64,000 bases of DNA, from positions 32,577,189 to 32,641,188 of the forward strand of contig JAQNBH010000004.1 in the NCBI GenBank assembly GCA_028752905.1. Reading direction: 5' to 3'. Source of the DNA: Cladorhizidae sp. MBARI D1340-BT2 (Eukaryota; Porifera; Demospongiae; Poecilosclerida; Cladorhizidae). The notes under the pieces were generated by a model that ran no database searches, was not told the origin of the DNA, and saw nothing but the letters and a program-made list of their open reading frames with translations. Position numbers and translations under genes: made by a program. Of this stretch, positions 20,486 through 30,404 are shown in pieces (position 1 is the first letter of the stretch; the number at the start of each line of letters is the position of its first letter).

Positions 20486-21878
20486 CCTTGAGAGTAGAGG
20501 ATGCTAAGTGTGTGATGCAGCTGACCTCTACTAAGCCTCCACCTGAATGGACAAAGAGTGTGAAACTCAACGGGAAGGTAGTGAAAGCCTTAATTGATAC
20601 AGGATGTACTAAGACTATGGTGCACCCCCGATGTATAAAGAAAGAAGATTACCTGGGATGGAAAATCCCCTATCACACTGTTTCCAACAACAGGACATAC
20701 TTTCCGGCGGCAAGCGTGGTCCTGGAATCAGAAGGGAAGGAATTCACCTTGGCCGTAGGAGTTTCCAAACACCACTCGGAGGATATGCTCATGGGCAGAG
20801 ATGTTCCCCACTTCAAAAACCACGTAAAGAAAATCCTGGAGCTCGAACCAAGCAACTTCGATGCGCCCCGCAAACATGAAGAAATTACTTCACCTACTCC
20901 CATCGTGACCGAGTCTAGCATGGCGGTCACCCGTACCCAAGCTATGCAGCAGGAGGAACGCGACCAGAGAGAACACCTGCAGCAGGAGAAGGACGGACCC
21001 GTCGTATCTACTCTTTACCCGGTCACTGAGGGGAGTGAGGCGGAGGTTGAGGAAGAGACAGACGACCCTACGGAGCTAGCGAGTAACCCGAGCGAACAGG
21101 CTGACGAAGTTGATCCAATTAGTACGAGTGGTGACACCTTTGATGGAAGTAGCATGGATGGTGTACTCACTAGAGAGCTCATAAAAGAACAAGGGTATGA
21201 TAGTAGCTTGAATCAAATAAGAGCTAAGGCATGTAAGAATATAAGCCCTTATTTTTACAGAGAGAGCATCTTAATGAGAGAACCCTACCAGACCCTAGGG
21301 AAGAGCCTTATTATGGTGCCTAAGAAAGCAAGTCAACAGATACTGTGCATGGCCTATAACACTCCGTGGGCAGGGCATTATGCTAGAGACAGAACTTTAG
21401 CAACCATACGAGCGAGGATGGATTGGCCAGGAATTGTAAAGGATGTAATACAAATTTGTGCCTCATGTCCCACTTGTCAAAAAGCTAGCCCAGCCATTGT
21501 TTCAAAGGCCCCTCTTCACCCCTTACCGGTCATCTCTCAACCCTTTGAAAGATTAGCTATGGATGTGTTTGGTCCCCTAGAGCGTACCAAATCTGGAAAT
21601 AAGTACATCCTAGTAATCATGGATTACGCCACCAAATGGCCCGAGGCTTTTCCATTAAGAAATGTTACATCTGAGACAGTAGCAGATTGCCTAATTGAGG
21701 TAACAGCCCGACTTGGTGTGCCCAGTGAGTTATTATCTGATAACGGAACCAACTTCATTTCCAAGCTAATGAAAAGGTTCTTATGATATTACTGGAATTA
21801 AGCATATCAAAACCTCCCCATACCATCTCCAAACAGATAGTATGGTGGAGCGCTTTAATAGCACCCTAAAACGTCTAT
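20425..21878 (+). pseudogene. Gypsy G protease and integrase (N-terminal and catalytic parts)
   Basis: This is an open frame of 453 codons. After the knuckle remnant comes the protease with VKALIDTGCTKTMVHP (active-site DTG) and MLMGRDVPHF. An acidic linker (about 20930-21170) leads to the integrase. Its HHCC zinc domain is HYARDRTLATIRARMDWPGI with CASCPTCQ. The core has first Asp in MDVFGPL, second in LLSDNGTNF, and, after a frameshift near 21780, the Glu in MVERFN. Integrase joins cDNA to host DNA. The frame breaks at the TTAA (21878-21881) where J and I inserted, and resumes at 25311 in frame. Integrase directly after protease is the notable feature. Confidence 0.9.
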
Positions 21879-21881
21879 TAA

Positions 21882-22788
21882 GGGAGGCTTTTACCATTTC
21901 TGGGGTGGTCGACACAACTTGTCATAACTTTTTTTCTTCTTTCTCAATGCAGGTGAAATTTTATCAAGATGCAGTGTATTGAATGTGCTTTCTTTTGATA
22001 TGCTCAGATTTTGCATATCTACTACCTAGGTGAAGTTATGGATCCCACCTCAGTATCAGGGGCAAATATTCTAACTCATGGCCACTTAGTCCTAACCACT
22101 TCCCACTTAGGAAGTGCTTAGAGTGATCATAGAAGTGAAAAGTGAATGGCTAAAAATTTCATTAGCACAACAACTGAATTTTAAGAGAGGTCAACCTGAA
22201 GTTCTAAACATGGTATGTATATCCATATGCATACCTTCACCATGGATGGACTTAAACATGTTTTAATCATTCACTTTTTAGAGCAGGGAAAGGGCTTTCA
22301 AATGATATATTAAAATCTTGTATACATTAAAAAATGAGCAAGTTAGAATATTTCCAGATTCGGAAACAGTGATTTCCAGGAGAAGCCATGAAAAGTGGGT
22401 GTGTTTTTGGGGGGTATTTTTTTGATAAAAATCGAAATGATGACGGTTGCCTGACAGGATGCGCAGATCATGTGATGACAGCACAGGGCTGCGTGGTAAC
22501 TATGGTAATTGGAAGCTTACTGAGAGCTTCATTTAGAGTCCTTTTCCAGACTTCTATCATGAACGGTTAGGGAGATACGCTTACCTTTGGCAGGAGCGCC
22601 GTCTTCAAGATTCAAACGGTATTTTGTATATAGCTTGATAATGTGAAATAGAATGCACAAAAAGGTGCATAACTTCATAATGGAGCACTGAAATACTCTG
22701 AAACTTGAAACATAACTACATGCATCAAGGTATAGAATAGAGCAATAAAAAATTTTAAACCGTAAAAAAAAAATGGTAAAAGCCTCCC
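21882..22788. mobile_element. TTAA-flanked non-autonomous element J (907 bp)
   Basis: TTAA lies at 21878-21881 and 22789-22792. Ends share GGGAGGCTTTTACCATTT as inverted repeats (left 21882, right 22771-22788 in reverse). The interior is AT-rich, and I find no coding motif in any frame. The 22789 TTAA is shared with piggyBac I, so J and I sit back to back. Together, without one TTAA, they interrupt Gypsy G integrase between R-L-L and K-K-L in frame. Its ends differ from those of I and K, so it belongs to another TTAA-using family (piggyBac or Kolobok type, undecided). Confidence 0.85.
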
Positions 22789-22792
22789 TTAA

Positions 22793-25306
22793 CCGATTGC
22801 ACGCCGTATTCCTAGTATATACCCGCGGGCAAATTATTCATGAATTAACGAGGTATTTTACTTATTATTTTTATATCTTCCGTTCTGCAGGGACTCCACC
22901 CATGAAACTTGGGTCATATTCAGCCACATGATAGCTCTACTTCCTGTAAAAAAAATCGAGCCTTCCTTAACAACTGGGCAGAACTAACCAGCATTATAAA
23001 ACCTTGTCATCTTCTTGGGGGTGAATATTTTCATATTTTCACACTATTATACACACATTATAATGCCAACACAAGATGGAGCATCTATTTACAAACCCTC
23101 TACCAGCTGCAAAGCCAGTGGGTTGTTTTCCCCATCAAAATGCTAACACATAATAATACAAAAAACAAATTATAAGAGAGTGAAAATGCTAACACATACT
23201 AGAATAAAACCATAATATAAAACACAATTATGTAAGGGAGTGTCTTGGGTAGAGCTCCGGTCTTGCTGTCACGGGTAGAGTAGAACTTGCTCAGTCTTGG
23301 GTATAGCTTGCTTGGTCTCCGGCATGATATTTCACCATGTTTTTATTCTACACAAACATGAGATACCAGGATAAGAATAACACTTGAATACTGGAGAGAC
23401 GAGAGAAGTAGACGAAGGGACAGGGAACGAGAGAAGTAGACGAAGGGGCAGGGAACAAGAGAGAAGTAGACGAAGGAGCAGGGAACAAGAGAGAAGCACA
23501 GAAAGGAACAGGGGGTGTATAAACATTACTGATAGTCCACCAAGGTATGGTATTACGAAAACAGTCACGGCCTGTTGATCCACCACACAAAGGAACCTTA
23601 CAAAAACAACACTGGGACCTTGCCTCATGCCTGTAACCTTTACTAATGCAAACTACACAGCGCTTCTTTGCACAGCACTGTGGGAAATGACCTAGTTTTA
23701 AATTGAGGCGATCTAGCTGACTATTTGCCTTACTACAACGTTGACCTGCACGCTGCCGAGAAGAGAAAGAACCAATCAAAGATTTAGCTAGAACAATCCT
23801 AGCTTCTAGATAATTACCCTTCCTTACTGATATTGGAGCTCGGACAGAAGAAAACAAAATAAATGAATTCAATAAACAAGCTTCTATCAAATTTGTAACC
23901 AACAAACCATCAATAGAATTTACATGTACATAACGCGCTCCAAAAACCGAGTCCTAGGCATTACTTTACGAACCAAAGATCCAGACAAATCCGAGTGATT
24001 AGTGGACCAGTACAATTCTAAGTATGGAAGTGTGGAAACTCCCATTATTATCAACATTCCTACAAAAGCTTTCATTTCCTCTATATTAGTATCTACCCAT
24101 GACCTGGAGAGACTAGCCATCCTAGAAACGTAACTGTTCGTCTCTGCTACTAGGAGTTCCCACACTTCAAGAGTTAAAAAAAGGTAAAATGCATCTAAAA
24201 ATGTACTTGATGCACCAAGCAATGAAGAAGTTGGACCAGCTGTTGCTGTATAGTCCAATTTCAAAGGAGTTGGCTCCTTTATTTCCCACTTCCCTGTGAC
24301 CTCAGTTAGCCTAGAACCAGTGCCAGATGCTTGGGCAGAACCAGTGCCAGATGCTCGGACAGAACCAGTGCCAGATGCTCGCACACGCCTGTAACCTCTG
24401 GCCCGCCTACTACCAGTACCTTTTGGAGGACCACTAGCAACACTTACGACTCCACTACCACTTGAGCTGCTTCCCCTTGGCCAGTACTCCCTCGCCCGCC
24501 TCTCCCTCGGCCAGTACTCCCTCGCCCGCCTCTCCCTCGCACAACTCCAGCACCAGTCGTGTTCCCACGCCCTGTAGAGACTTCAGGCAAGGCTTCCTCA
24601 TCCTCCAATGTAAGAAAAGGAGTCATAGATGCCTCATCTCCACTCTCATCATCTGATGCTGTAGGAAAAGTAGTGGGGAGGGTGGGAAAAACAAGATATA
24701 TATATCAAGTTTGTGGTCAACATTTGAAAATTCAAATTCAAATGAACATCAACAACTCCAACCTACACTCTTAGCTATAACTTTTTTCCTATAACTATCC
24801 TGTCTGAATTTGGAATACCAACAGAATAAGCTAGTATTTGGCAATAGTACACTCTCAGTTGACGATGGTAAACAAAGGCTATGAAGCGCTAAGGTTAGAA
24901 GAAACTTACAATCGAGAAGTCCATCCAAGCGCGCCTCTTCTCTTAGAGCAACTGGATCCAGAGTGTTTCCTCGGTATGCATAGATGTCTTCACCTTCTTC
25001 CCCAAATGAATCTGACCCAGAATCGCCAGAATCGTCGGCTAAAAGTTGAGAAATAACGTCCTCACAGGAGAGCATCTTTGAGCAGTTTTTAAAAAAAGCT
25101 CGACCAACAAAAATGGCGTTCAACCGCAGGATTTTTGTTGCACGATGCATCAACCGGAAATAATCATTTTTGTGACGTTCTCTAGTCTACTAGGCATGTG
25201 CAGAACCCAACCAGGGCTGTTAGCTCGTAACGGTTCATTTTATATATTTTTGTGTGGCGAAGGATGTAAGGTCTCGCGCCATATGGCGCTTACGGCGTTT
25301 AATCGG
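22793..25306 (-). mobile_element. piggyBac-type transposon I, internally deleted (2,514 bp)
   Basis: TTAA lies at 22789-22792 and 25307-25310. Ends are CCGATTGCACGCCGTA at left and, in reverse, CCGATTAAACGCCGTA at right. The transposase gene is on minus (25075-23348), but its catalytic middle is missing, so the copy could only move with help from another source. The region 22840-23340 between the left end and the gene has no recognisable feature beyond AT-rich DNA. A short array of GAGAAGTAGACGAAGG-type repeats lies at 23400-23510. Confidence 0.88.
23348..25075 (-). pseudogene. piggyBac I transposase remnant (catalytic core deleted)
   Basis: The likely start is MLSCEDVISQLLADDSGDSG at 25075. 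Exon 1 ends at a GTAAGT near 24910, and the acceptor (CTACAG) is near 24661. A Gly/Arg repeat block follows (RGRGGRGSTGRG; 30-bp DNA repeats at 24470-24540) and, after shifts, a second repeat (RASGTGS). The piggyBac N-terminal helical domain reads LLGASSTFLDAFYLFLTLEV, WVDTNIEEMKAFVGMLIIMG and LYWSTNHSDL, then RTRFLERVMYM near 23926. The next block (near 23900) is already the end of the core, NLIEACLLNSFILF. The Cys-rich C-terminus follows (CCAKKRCVVC; CCFCKVPLCGG). The DDD catalytic segment between is absent. Several shifts are also present. Confidence 0.85.
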
Positions 25307-25310
25307 TTAA

Positions 25311-26773
25311 AGAAACTTACAAGAAATCCATCCATACAATGGGACAAGTGTTTGCCATATGTCTTGTGGTCCTACAGAGGTACAGTCCATGCCACAACTG
25401 GGTTCTCCCCCTACATGTTGGTATATGGGAAAGACATGCGCATGCCCTTAGACCAAATGGTCCGGTACTGGAAAAAGAAGGAGAAAGAGAATGAGACCAG
25501 TGTGGTAGAATACGTGGAGACTTTAAAAGCTAGCATGCAAGTGGTTCGAGATATAGCCTATGAAAAAGAAACCCAGGAGAAACAGAAGCAGAAACTGTAC
25601 CATGATAGAACGGCCAAAGAGAGAGTGTTTGAGGTAACTGATTATGTGTTGGTCTTCAGACCAGGGAAGCAACACAAGTTACAAAATACATGGCAAGGTC
25701 CTTACCCAATCACCGAAAAGATCACCGAGGTGACGTATCGGGTAGACTTGGGTACAAAGGTGAAAAGGTACAGGGTGTTTCATGTTAACTGCATGAAGCT
25801 GTGGATGTCACCGGCTCCGGCTGTGTTTCTGGCAGTGGATGACAAAGAAGACAACCTGGAAGGAGAAGAGGAGACAAAGCACCCCCCAAACATGCCAAAT
25901 TCTCACCACACAGACATAGCTCAGTTTAAGGAAAAGTACAGAGATGTTCTCCAGGATGTTCCTGGTAGAACAACCGTGGTAGAGCATGAAATACCTACAG
26001 CAGAAGCCATGCCTGTTAGGTTACCCCCTTACAGGTTGGCCCATCATGCCCAAAAGACTTTGAGGGATGAGATCGATATCCTTCTTTCACAAGGAATCAT
26101 AAGACCTTCTAAGAGTCCCTGGTCAGCCCCAATAGTTCTGGTAAAAAAGAAAGGGGGTGGCCATCGCATGTGTGTGGACTATAGGAAGTTGAACCATGTA
26201 ACGACCAACGACCCATACCCTCTCCCTAACATTGATGAGTTAATCTCAGAAATTGGTGCCTCTCCCTACATAACCACGATTGACCTCACAGAAGGTTATT
26301 ATCAAGTGCCAGTTAAACCAAAGGACATACCCAAGACTGCTTTTGTAACGCCTTATGGCAAGTACGAGTTCACAGTTATGCCGTTTGGTTTAATAGCAGC
26401 ACCCTCTACATTTCAACGTCTGATGGACGATTTGCTGAATGGGTTGCATGGTTTTACCAAGGCTTATCTTGATGATATAATCATCCACAGTAAAACATGG
26501 GATGATCACCTTAGGCACCACAATATTGTATTTGAGAAATTGAGGGAGGCAGGGTTAAAGGTTAAAGAGCAGAAATGTACCTTTGGAAACGGCAGTTGTG
26601 TCTACCTAGGTCATGTAGTTGGTAGTGGTCAAGTGAAGCCTATGGATTGCAAGGTGACCGCAGTCAAGGAATTTAAACAGCCCAAGACTAAAACAGATAT
26701 GAGGTCTTTTCATGGGTTAAGTGGTTACTATATCGAAAGTTTATTAAGGGCTTCTCTACTATTGCCACCCCTC
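25311..26773 (+). pseudogene. Gypsy G integrase C-terminus and reverse transcriptase
   Basis: Continuing in frame from the TTAA: LTRNPSIQWDKCLPYVLWSY and HATTGFSPYMLVYGKDMRMP close the integrase core. A helix-rich tail leads to the GPY/F module (WQGPYPITEKITEVTYRVDL, about 25694). After an acidic linker, the RT begins VPGRTTVVEHEIPT, then SPWSAPIVLVKKKGGGHRMC, LNHVTTNDPYPLPNIDELIS, MPFGLIAAPSTFQRLMDDLL and AYLDDIIIHS (YLDD catalytic, about 26464), then FLGH-type VYLGHVVGSG and MRSFHGLSGYY. A single frameshift near 26732 precedes the Harbinger insertion at 26777. Apart from that the frame is open for over 470 codons. Confidence 0.92.
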
Positions 26774-26951
26774 TTAAGGCCTGTCCACACTACACAAAAA
26801 TTGAAACGTTTCAAATCGTTTTCTGAGTCGTTTCCGTTGCAAAACGACTTAAGTCGTTTTGCGCGCGTCCACACTACAGAAATGAACAGCTGCACGGGAC
26901 CGCCCACGGTCGTAAAAAATGTCACGCATGCGCGGAACTTAACTGTTAGCT

Positions 26952-27128
26952 ATGGCGAATGTGTATCGAGTTCTTCTTTTTTTCGTGTGGATGATGGCCT
27001 ATCTACGGCTGATGAAGTCTCATGCTGTTCAGAGAAGGAGAAGGAGAGTATTAATGGCAAGGAAGGCCCACGCAAGATCAGTTTTATTTGAGATACACAC
27101 GCAGTGGCTACAAGGGTCAGTTATCTAG
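26952..27128 (+). pseudogene. Harbinger transposase N-terminal remnant in element L
   Basis: The 58-codon frame begins MANVYRVLLFFVWMMAYLRL and continues with QRRRRRVLMARKAHARS. A short hydrophobic leader followed by a run of arginines is how many animal Harbinger transposases begin. It ends at TAG after Q-W-L-Q-G-S-V-I, with no catalytic domain. The call leans on context (ends, TTA, Myb partner). Confidence 0.5.
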
Positions 27129-27316
27129 CTATAGCTAGCTAGCTACTTGCACACCTTGCTAGCTAGCTATAGCTACCAAAAATGTAAAAGCAGTAAAAGC
27201 TACATAGCTAGCTAGTTTAATAGCTGCATGCCATAGAGATTTTTCTACAGCTTGACTGGATATGAAGCTACCATTCAAAATATATAAAAAGGCAGGCTTA
27301 CAAATAGCGACAGTAG

Positions 27317-27529
27317 CTAGATAGCCTTTCTATACTTGAAGGTTACGTTCTTAATCTTCGACCGAAACTGCTGCCACATCCTTTCGATCCCAAGTACGGC
27401 CAACTGCTGAGCAACGCGCTCATATACCGTCCTATTACGTTTCGCCCCGTCCAATTCCTTCTGCACGCCCTCCTGCGCCCAGATACTGACCAGAGCCTTA
27501 GTTTGATCAACCTCCCAACCTCCAGCCAT
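27317..27529 (-). pseudogene. Myb/SANT-like DNA-binding protein start, element L
   Basis: The 70-codon frame MAGGWEVDQTKALVSIWAQE, then RTVYERVAQQLA and RMWQQFRSKIKNVTFKYRKA, has the three spaced tryptophan/aromatic helices of the Myb/SANT-like domain found in the second Harbinger protein, which helps bring the transposase to the element ends and to the nucleus. The DNA-binding domain looks complete. The remainder of the protein is missing. Confidence 0.75.
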
Positions 27530-27655
27530 CTTGCGAGCTCGAGCAATAAAAAGTGTTCTATATGATGCGCAATATTTATCAATTTCTACGTTTTTGAAAA
27601 CGTTTACATCCGTCTCAAGTCACCTATTTCGTTGGCTCAAAACGTAGTCGTTTAA

Positions 27656-27728
27656 CTCTTAGACCCCGAGCGGCCGGTTTTTCGGCCGATACCTAGAGTG
27701 GTATATACCCGAGCGGCCGGTTTTTCGG

Positions 27729-27765
<37 letters not shown>

Positions 27766-27859
27766 GCATTATAATCAACTTTAAACTTTTTAGTAATTTT
27801 TTTCCCAGGACCACAGGGTGGCAGGCACACACATATTAGGGAGCATAGGGTTCTAAGGG
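27656..27859. mobile_element. TTAA-flanked MITE M (204 bp) inside element L
   Basis: TTAA lies at 27652-27655 and 27860-27863. Imperfect inverted ends are CTCTTAGACCCCG and, in reverse, CCCTTAGAACCCTATG. CCGAGCGGCCGGTTTTTCGG occurs twice (27667 and 27708). A T run of about 36 bases (27729-27764) follows. It has no coding capacity. Confidence 0.7.
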
Positions 27860-27966
27860 TTAAAGTCGACTCGAAGTTCAAGTCGACTTGTTTTTTGCAG
27901 TGTGGACGCGCAGAAACACTTATGAAACGACTTAAGTCGACTCCAGTGTGCAGTGTGGACAGGCCT

Positions 27967-28485
27967 TTACTCAGCTAACTCGAAAGGATATGCCTAATCG
28001 TATCAAATGGACAGAGGCCTGCGACCAAGCCTTTAGGGAACTAAAACAGGCCCTAATTCACTCCCCAGTGTTAGTAACACCAGACTGGACCAAACCTTTC
28101 ATTGTGCAAACTGATGCTTCTGCATCTGGGCTAGGGTACGTTCTGAGTCAAATGAATCAGAATGAAGAGCACCCAATAGCCTTCGCCTCTAAGAAGCTTC
28201 TACCGACCGAGCAAAACTACTCCACGATAGAGAGGGAGATGTTAGCTATAGTGAAGGCGGTAAAACATTTCAGGACATATTTAGAAGGTTCCACCTTCAC
28301 TCTCCAAACTGACCACAACCCACTAACGCACCTGGGCAACCTCAAAGATTCACATGGGAGATTGGCCAGATGGGCTTTGTCCTTACAACCTTACGACTTC
28401 CATATTGTGCATCGAAGCGGGAAGCTCAATGCAAATGCGGATGGTCTTTCGAGAGACCAGGGGTCTCTTACTAAGGTTGGGGGAG
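27967..28485 (+). pseudogene. Gypsy G RNase H, end of pol, and polypurine tract
   Basis: Right after element L the pol frame resumes with TQLTRKDMPNRIKWTEACDQ and enters RNase H: FIVQTDASASGLGYVLSQMN (first Asp), YSTIEREMLAIVKAVKHFRT (Glu) and TLQTDHNPLTHLGN (second Asp). It ends RSGKLNANADGLSRDQGSL. The domain degrades the RNA strand of the hybrid. No lesion is visible in this part. The frame runs into the 3' LTR. GTTGGGGGAG just before 28486 is the likely plus-strand primer. Confidence 0.9.
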
Positions 28486-29114
28486 TGTCAAGGTACACCC
28501 ACTTGACTGATCATGAGAAGGTAAAGAACAGCCTGACTAAAGATCAAAGCCTAAGTAAGCCTGAGAATGTGGTTACCCGAGGATGTAGTGAAAACCCACA
28601 AGAGGTATTGTCGGCACAACACTCAACTAGTTAATTACAGGACTCCCCTGGAAGTTATGTAAAGAACTTACCATATAACTTACCTGGTGATGATTGGTCG
28701 ATTGAAGAACGACGTGACGCAAGAGCAGCAGTCAAGATGCCCAAAGAAGGACATCCTGGAGGAGTGCTGTGACATAGCAGAACGAACAGCCTGCATTATT
28801 ATAAAAGGAGTCAATAAACTGTGTATAGTCAGAACCCACTTACTTGTATTGTTATGAGACGGAGTTAGCTGTTGTTATTGGATTGTACTGTTGTACTATT
28901 GAATTAGACTGGGAAAAGAACTTCACCAATTTTATAATCAGATACCAGTACTCTATGATACAGGGTTCTCCGGCTACTGTGGCTATAAACAGTAGGCCGT
29001 ATTGGCTTGGGTTAAGACTATTGATAGCGAGATCTATAGTAGGACTTAGGCGTCGTAGCACTGCTCCGTACTGACAGCAAGCTATAAGTCTGTCAGGGGT
29101 GGAGAGCGCTTACA
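28486..29114 (+). repeat. 3' LTR of Gypsy G
   Basis: It has the same 629-bp length as the 5' LTR, with 12 base differences by direct reading. It starts TGTCAAGG and ends GCTTACA. The following bases GTAGTCC do not match the five bases before the 5' LTR. Confidence 0.95.
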
Positions 29115-29702
29115 GTAGTCCTCGTTATGATTGACTAATGGAACGAACAAGAGCCTCGCAAAGGTCGTTACTTCAACGTGGTTTACTTAACGGCTTACGG
29201 TCCGCACTGGAAGAGCCTATAATGAGCTATGAAAAAATTATGGCAAAACAAAATAACAAAAGAGACTTACCATTAGAAAGCACAGACTGCAAGCTATAAT
29301 TTGATATACAGTACACGCCAAAAAAAACTTTACGTACCGTTTGCGTTGTACGTTTGCGGGACGCTTGAGTCACAGCGTTCTTCTACCGTTCGCCATACGT
29401 TCGCCAAGCGTTCGACAAACGTTTCCCATACGCTTGCCAACAACGTAAGTATGTACGAACGGTACGTTAGCCACGAATCGTTAAGCGTCCTAATATTGAA
29501 TTCACTTGCGCATGCTCTCCCGCGATCGACGAAGGCGGGAGAAAGGCAGTTGACGTGTTTTATCGCTCACTTCAACTCGGCTGTTTATTGCTCACTTCTA
29601 CTCGACTGTTTATCGCTCACCCAGTACTCCGAGGAAATGCCTTATTCTACATTTAACAGGCTCAGCAATATGAAAAATAAATCATCTAAATAAACAACTT
29701 AC

Positions 29703-29986
29703 ACCAGACTGTGCCATTCATTGGTTGAGGGCAAGGAGCTACATTTTCCTCATCTTCAAACACTGGCTCAAACTCCTCCTCAAGCTCCTCCATGGCTGCT
29801 TGGGTACCTATATTTCAGCATAATAATAATAATCTCATTTAAATTAAAAAAAAACTTTTCAAACTTACCAACAGCTGAAATCGTCCCATTGAAAGTCAGC
29901 CTCCCAGCTTTGACCTCACAGTCCTCTCTGCCCCCTAAAACTTTGCTGCTTGGTACAGCCGAGACAGAATTTTCTTCGGGTCAGAA
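29703..29986 (-). pseudogene. Two passenger exons in element N
   Basis: On minus, one exon down to 29869 reads PEENSVSAVPSSKVLGGRED and VKAGRLTFNGTISAV, ending at GTAAGT. An intron of 61 bp (29868-29808, ending ATATAG) follows, then exon 29807-29703 reads TQAAMEELEEEFEPVFEDEE and NVAPCPQPMNGTVW, ending at another GTAAGT. The reading frame and splice phase agree across the intron. The 5' boundary of the first exon lies near 29986 and is uncertain. I do not recognise the family. Possibilities are a captured host-gene fragment or a remnant of the element's own gene. Confidence 0.4.
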
Positions 29987-30160
29987 GACCAAACAATAAT
30001 CTGTCAAGTATCAAGAGTTCAAAGATAAATTAATTCTGATCTAAATGCTCTCAAGATGAACACGCTATGGTTAATGTACAGATCTTTACTAGAAGTAGCT
30101 AAAATCTTGGTTGGTTACTGGGTCTCTGCGCTAGCTTTTATCCCCTTCGGGCAAGTATAC

Positions 30161-30404
30161 TTACTACGATGAGCCAAGGTAGCAGCTAGAGTTCTTCTGA
30201 GAGCAATAGAGCAAACAATCGATATCAACTAGAAGCAGCAGACTGTTCAACCTCGAAGTTAGCAAGTAATCGAACGCGCCCTTTACTACGATGAGCCAAG
30301 GTAGCAGCTAGAGTTCTTCTGAGAGCCATAGAGCAAACAATCGATATCAACTAGAAGCAGCAGACTGTTCAACCTCGAAGTTAGCAAGTAATCGAACGCG
30401 CCCT
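30161..30404. repeat. 122-bp direct duplication in element N
   Basis: 30161-30282 and 30283-30404 are head-to-tail copies beginning TTACTACGATGAGCCAAGG and differing at about one position. The near-identity indicates a recent local duplication. Confidence 0.9.

Larger units (their letters stand above)
26777..27966. mobile_element. Harbinger-type element L (1,190 bp), internally deleted, with a nested MITE
   Basis: The target duplication TTA lies at 26774-26776 and 27967-27969, and 3-bp T-W-A duplications are typical of PIF/Harbinger. Inverted ends are AGGCCTGTCCACACT (26777) and its reverse at 27952-27966. Two inward-pointing coding remnants remain: a transposase start on plus (26952-27128) and a Myb/SANT-like protein start on minus (27529-27317). 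Harbingers normally carry exactly these two genes, so both have been truncated by an internal deletion. MITE M (27656-27859) is inserted in the right arm. Removing L and one TTA restores Gypsy G (T-P-L-T-Q-L). Confidence 0.85.
18717..29114 (+). mobile_element. Gmr1-type Gypsy LTR retrotransposon G, with nested elements J, I, L and M
   Basis: Two 629-bp LTRs (18717-19345 and 28486-29114) bound gag, zinc knuckle, protease, integrase, reverse transcriptase and RNase H, in that order. Integrase before reverse transcriptase is the Copia-like order found in the Gmr1 group of Gypsy elements, and the gag contains a SCAN-like segment, also known from Gmr1. The LTRs differ at 12 positions by my count (about 1.9%), an age proxy. 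A primer-binding-like TGGTGGCAGCGG follows the 5' LTR, and a polypurine tract GTTGGGGGAG precedes the 3' LTR. Inserts are J (21882-22788), I (22793-25306) and L (26777-27966, carrying M). Without them it is about 5.8 kb. The flanking 5-mers (GGCTC, GTAGT) do not match. Confidence 0.92.

Noticed and set aside
25145..25310. Start of the long 648-codon frame at 25145
   Set aside because: The first 55 codons lie in the terminal part of piggyBac I. True integrase coding begins after the TTAA at 25310.
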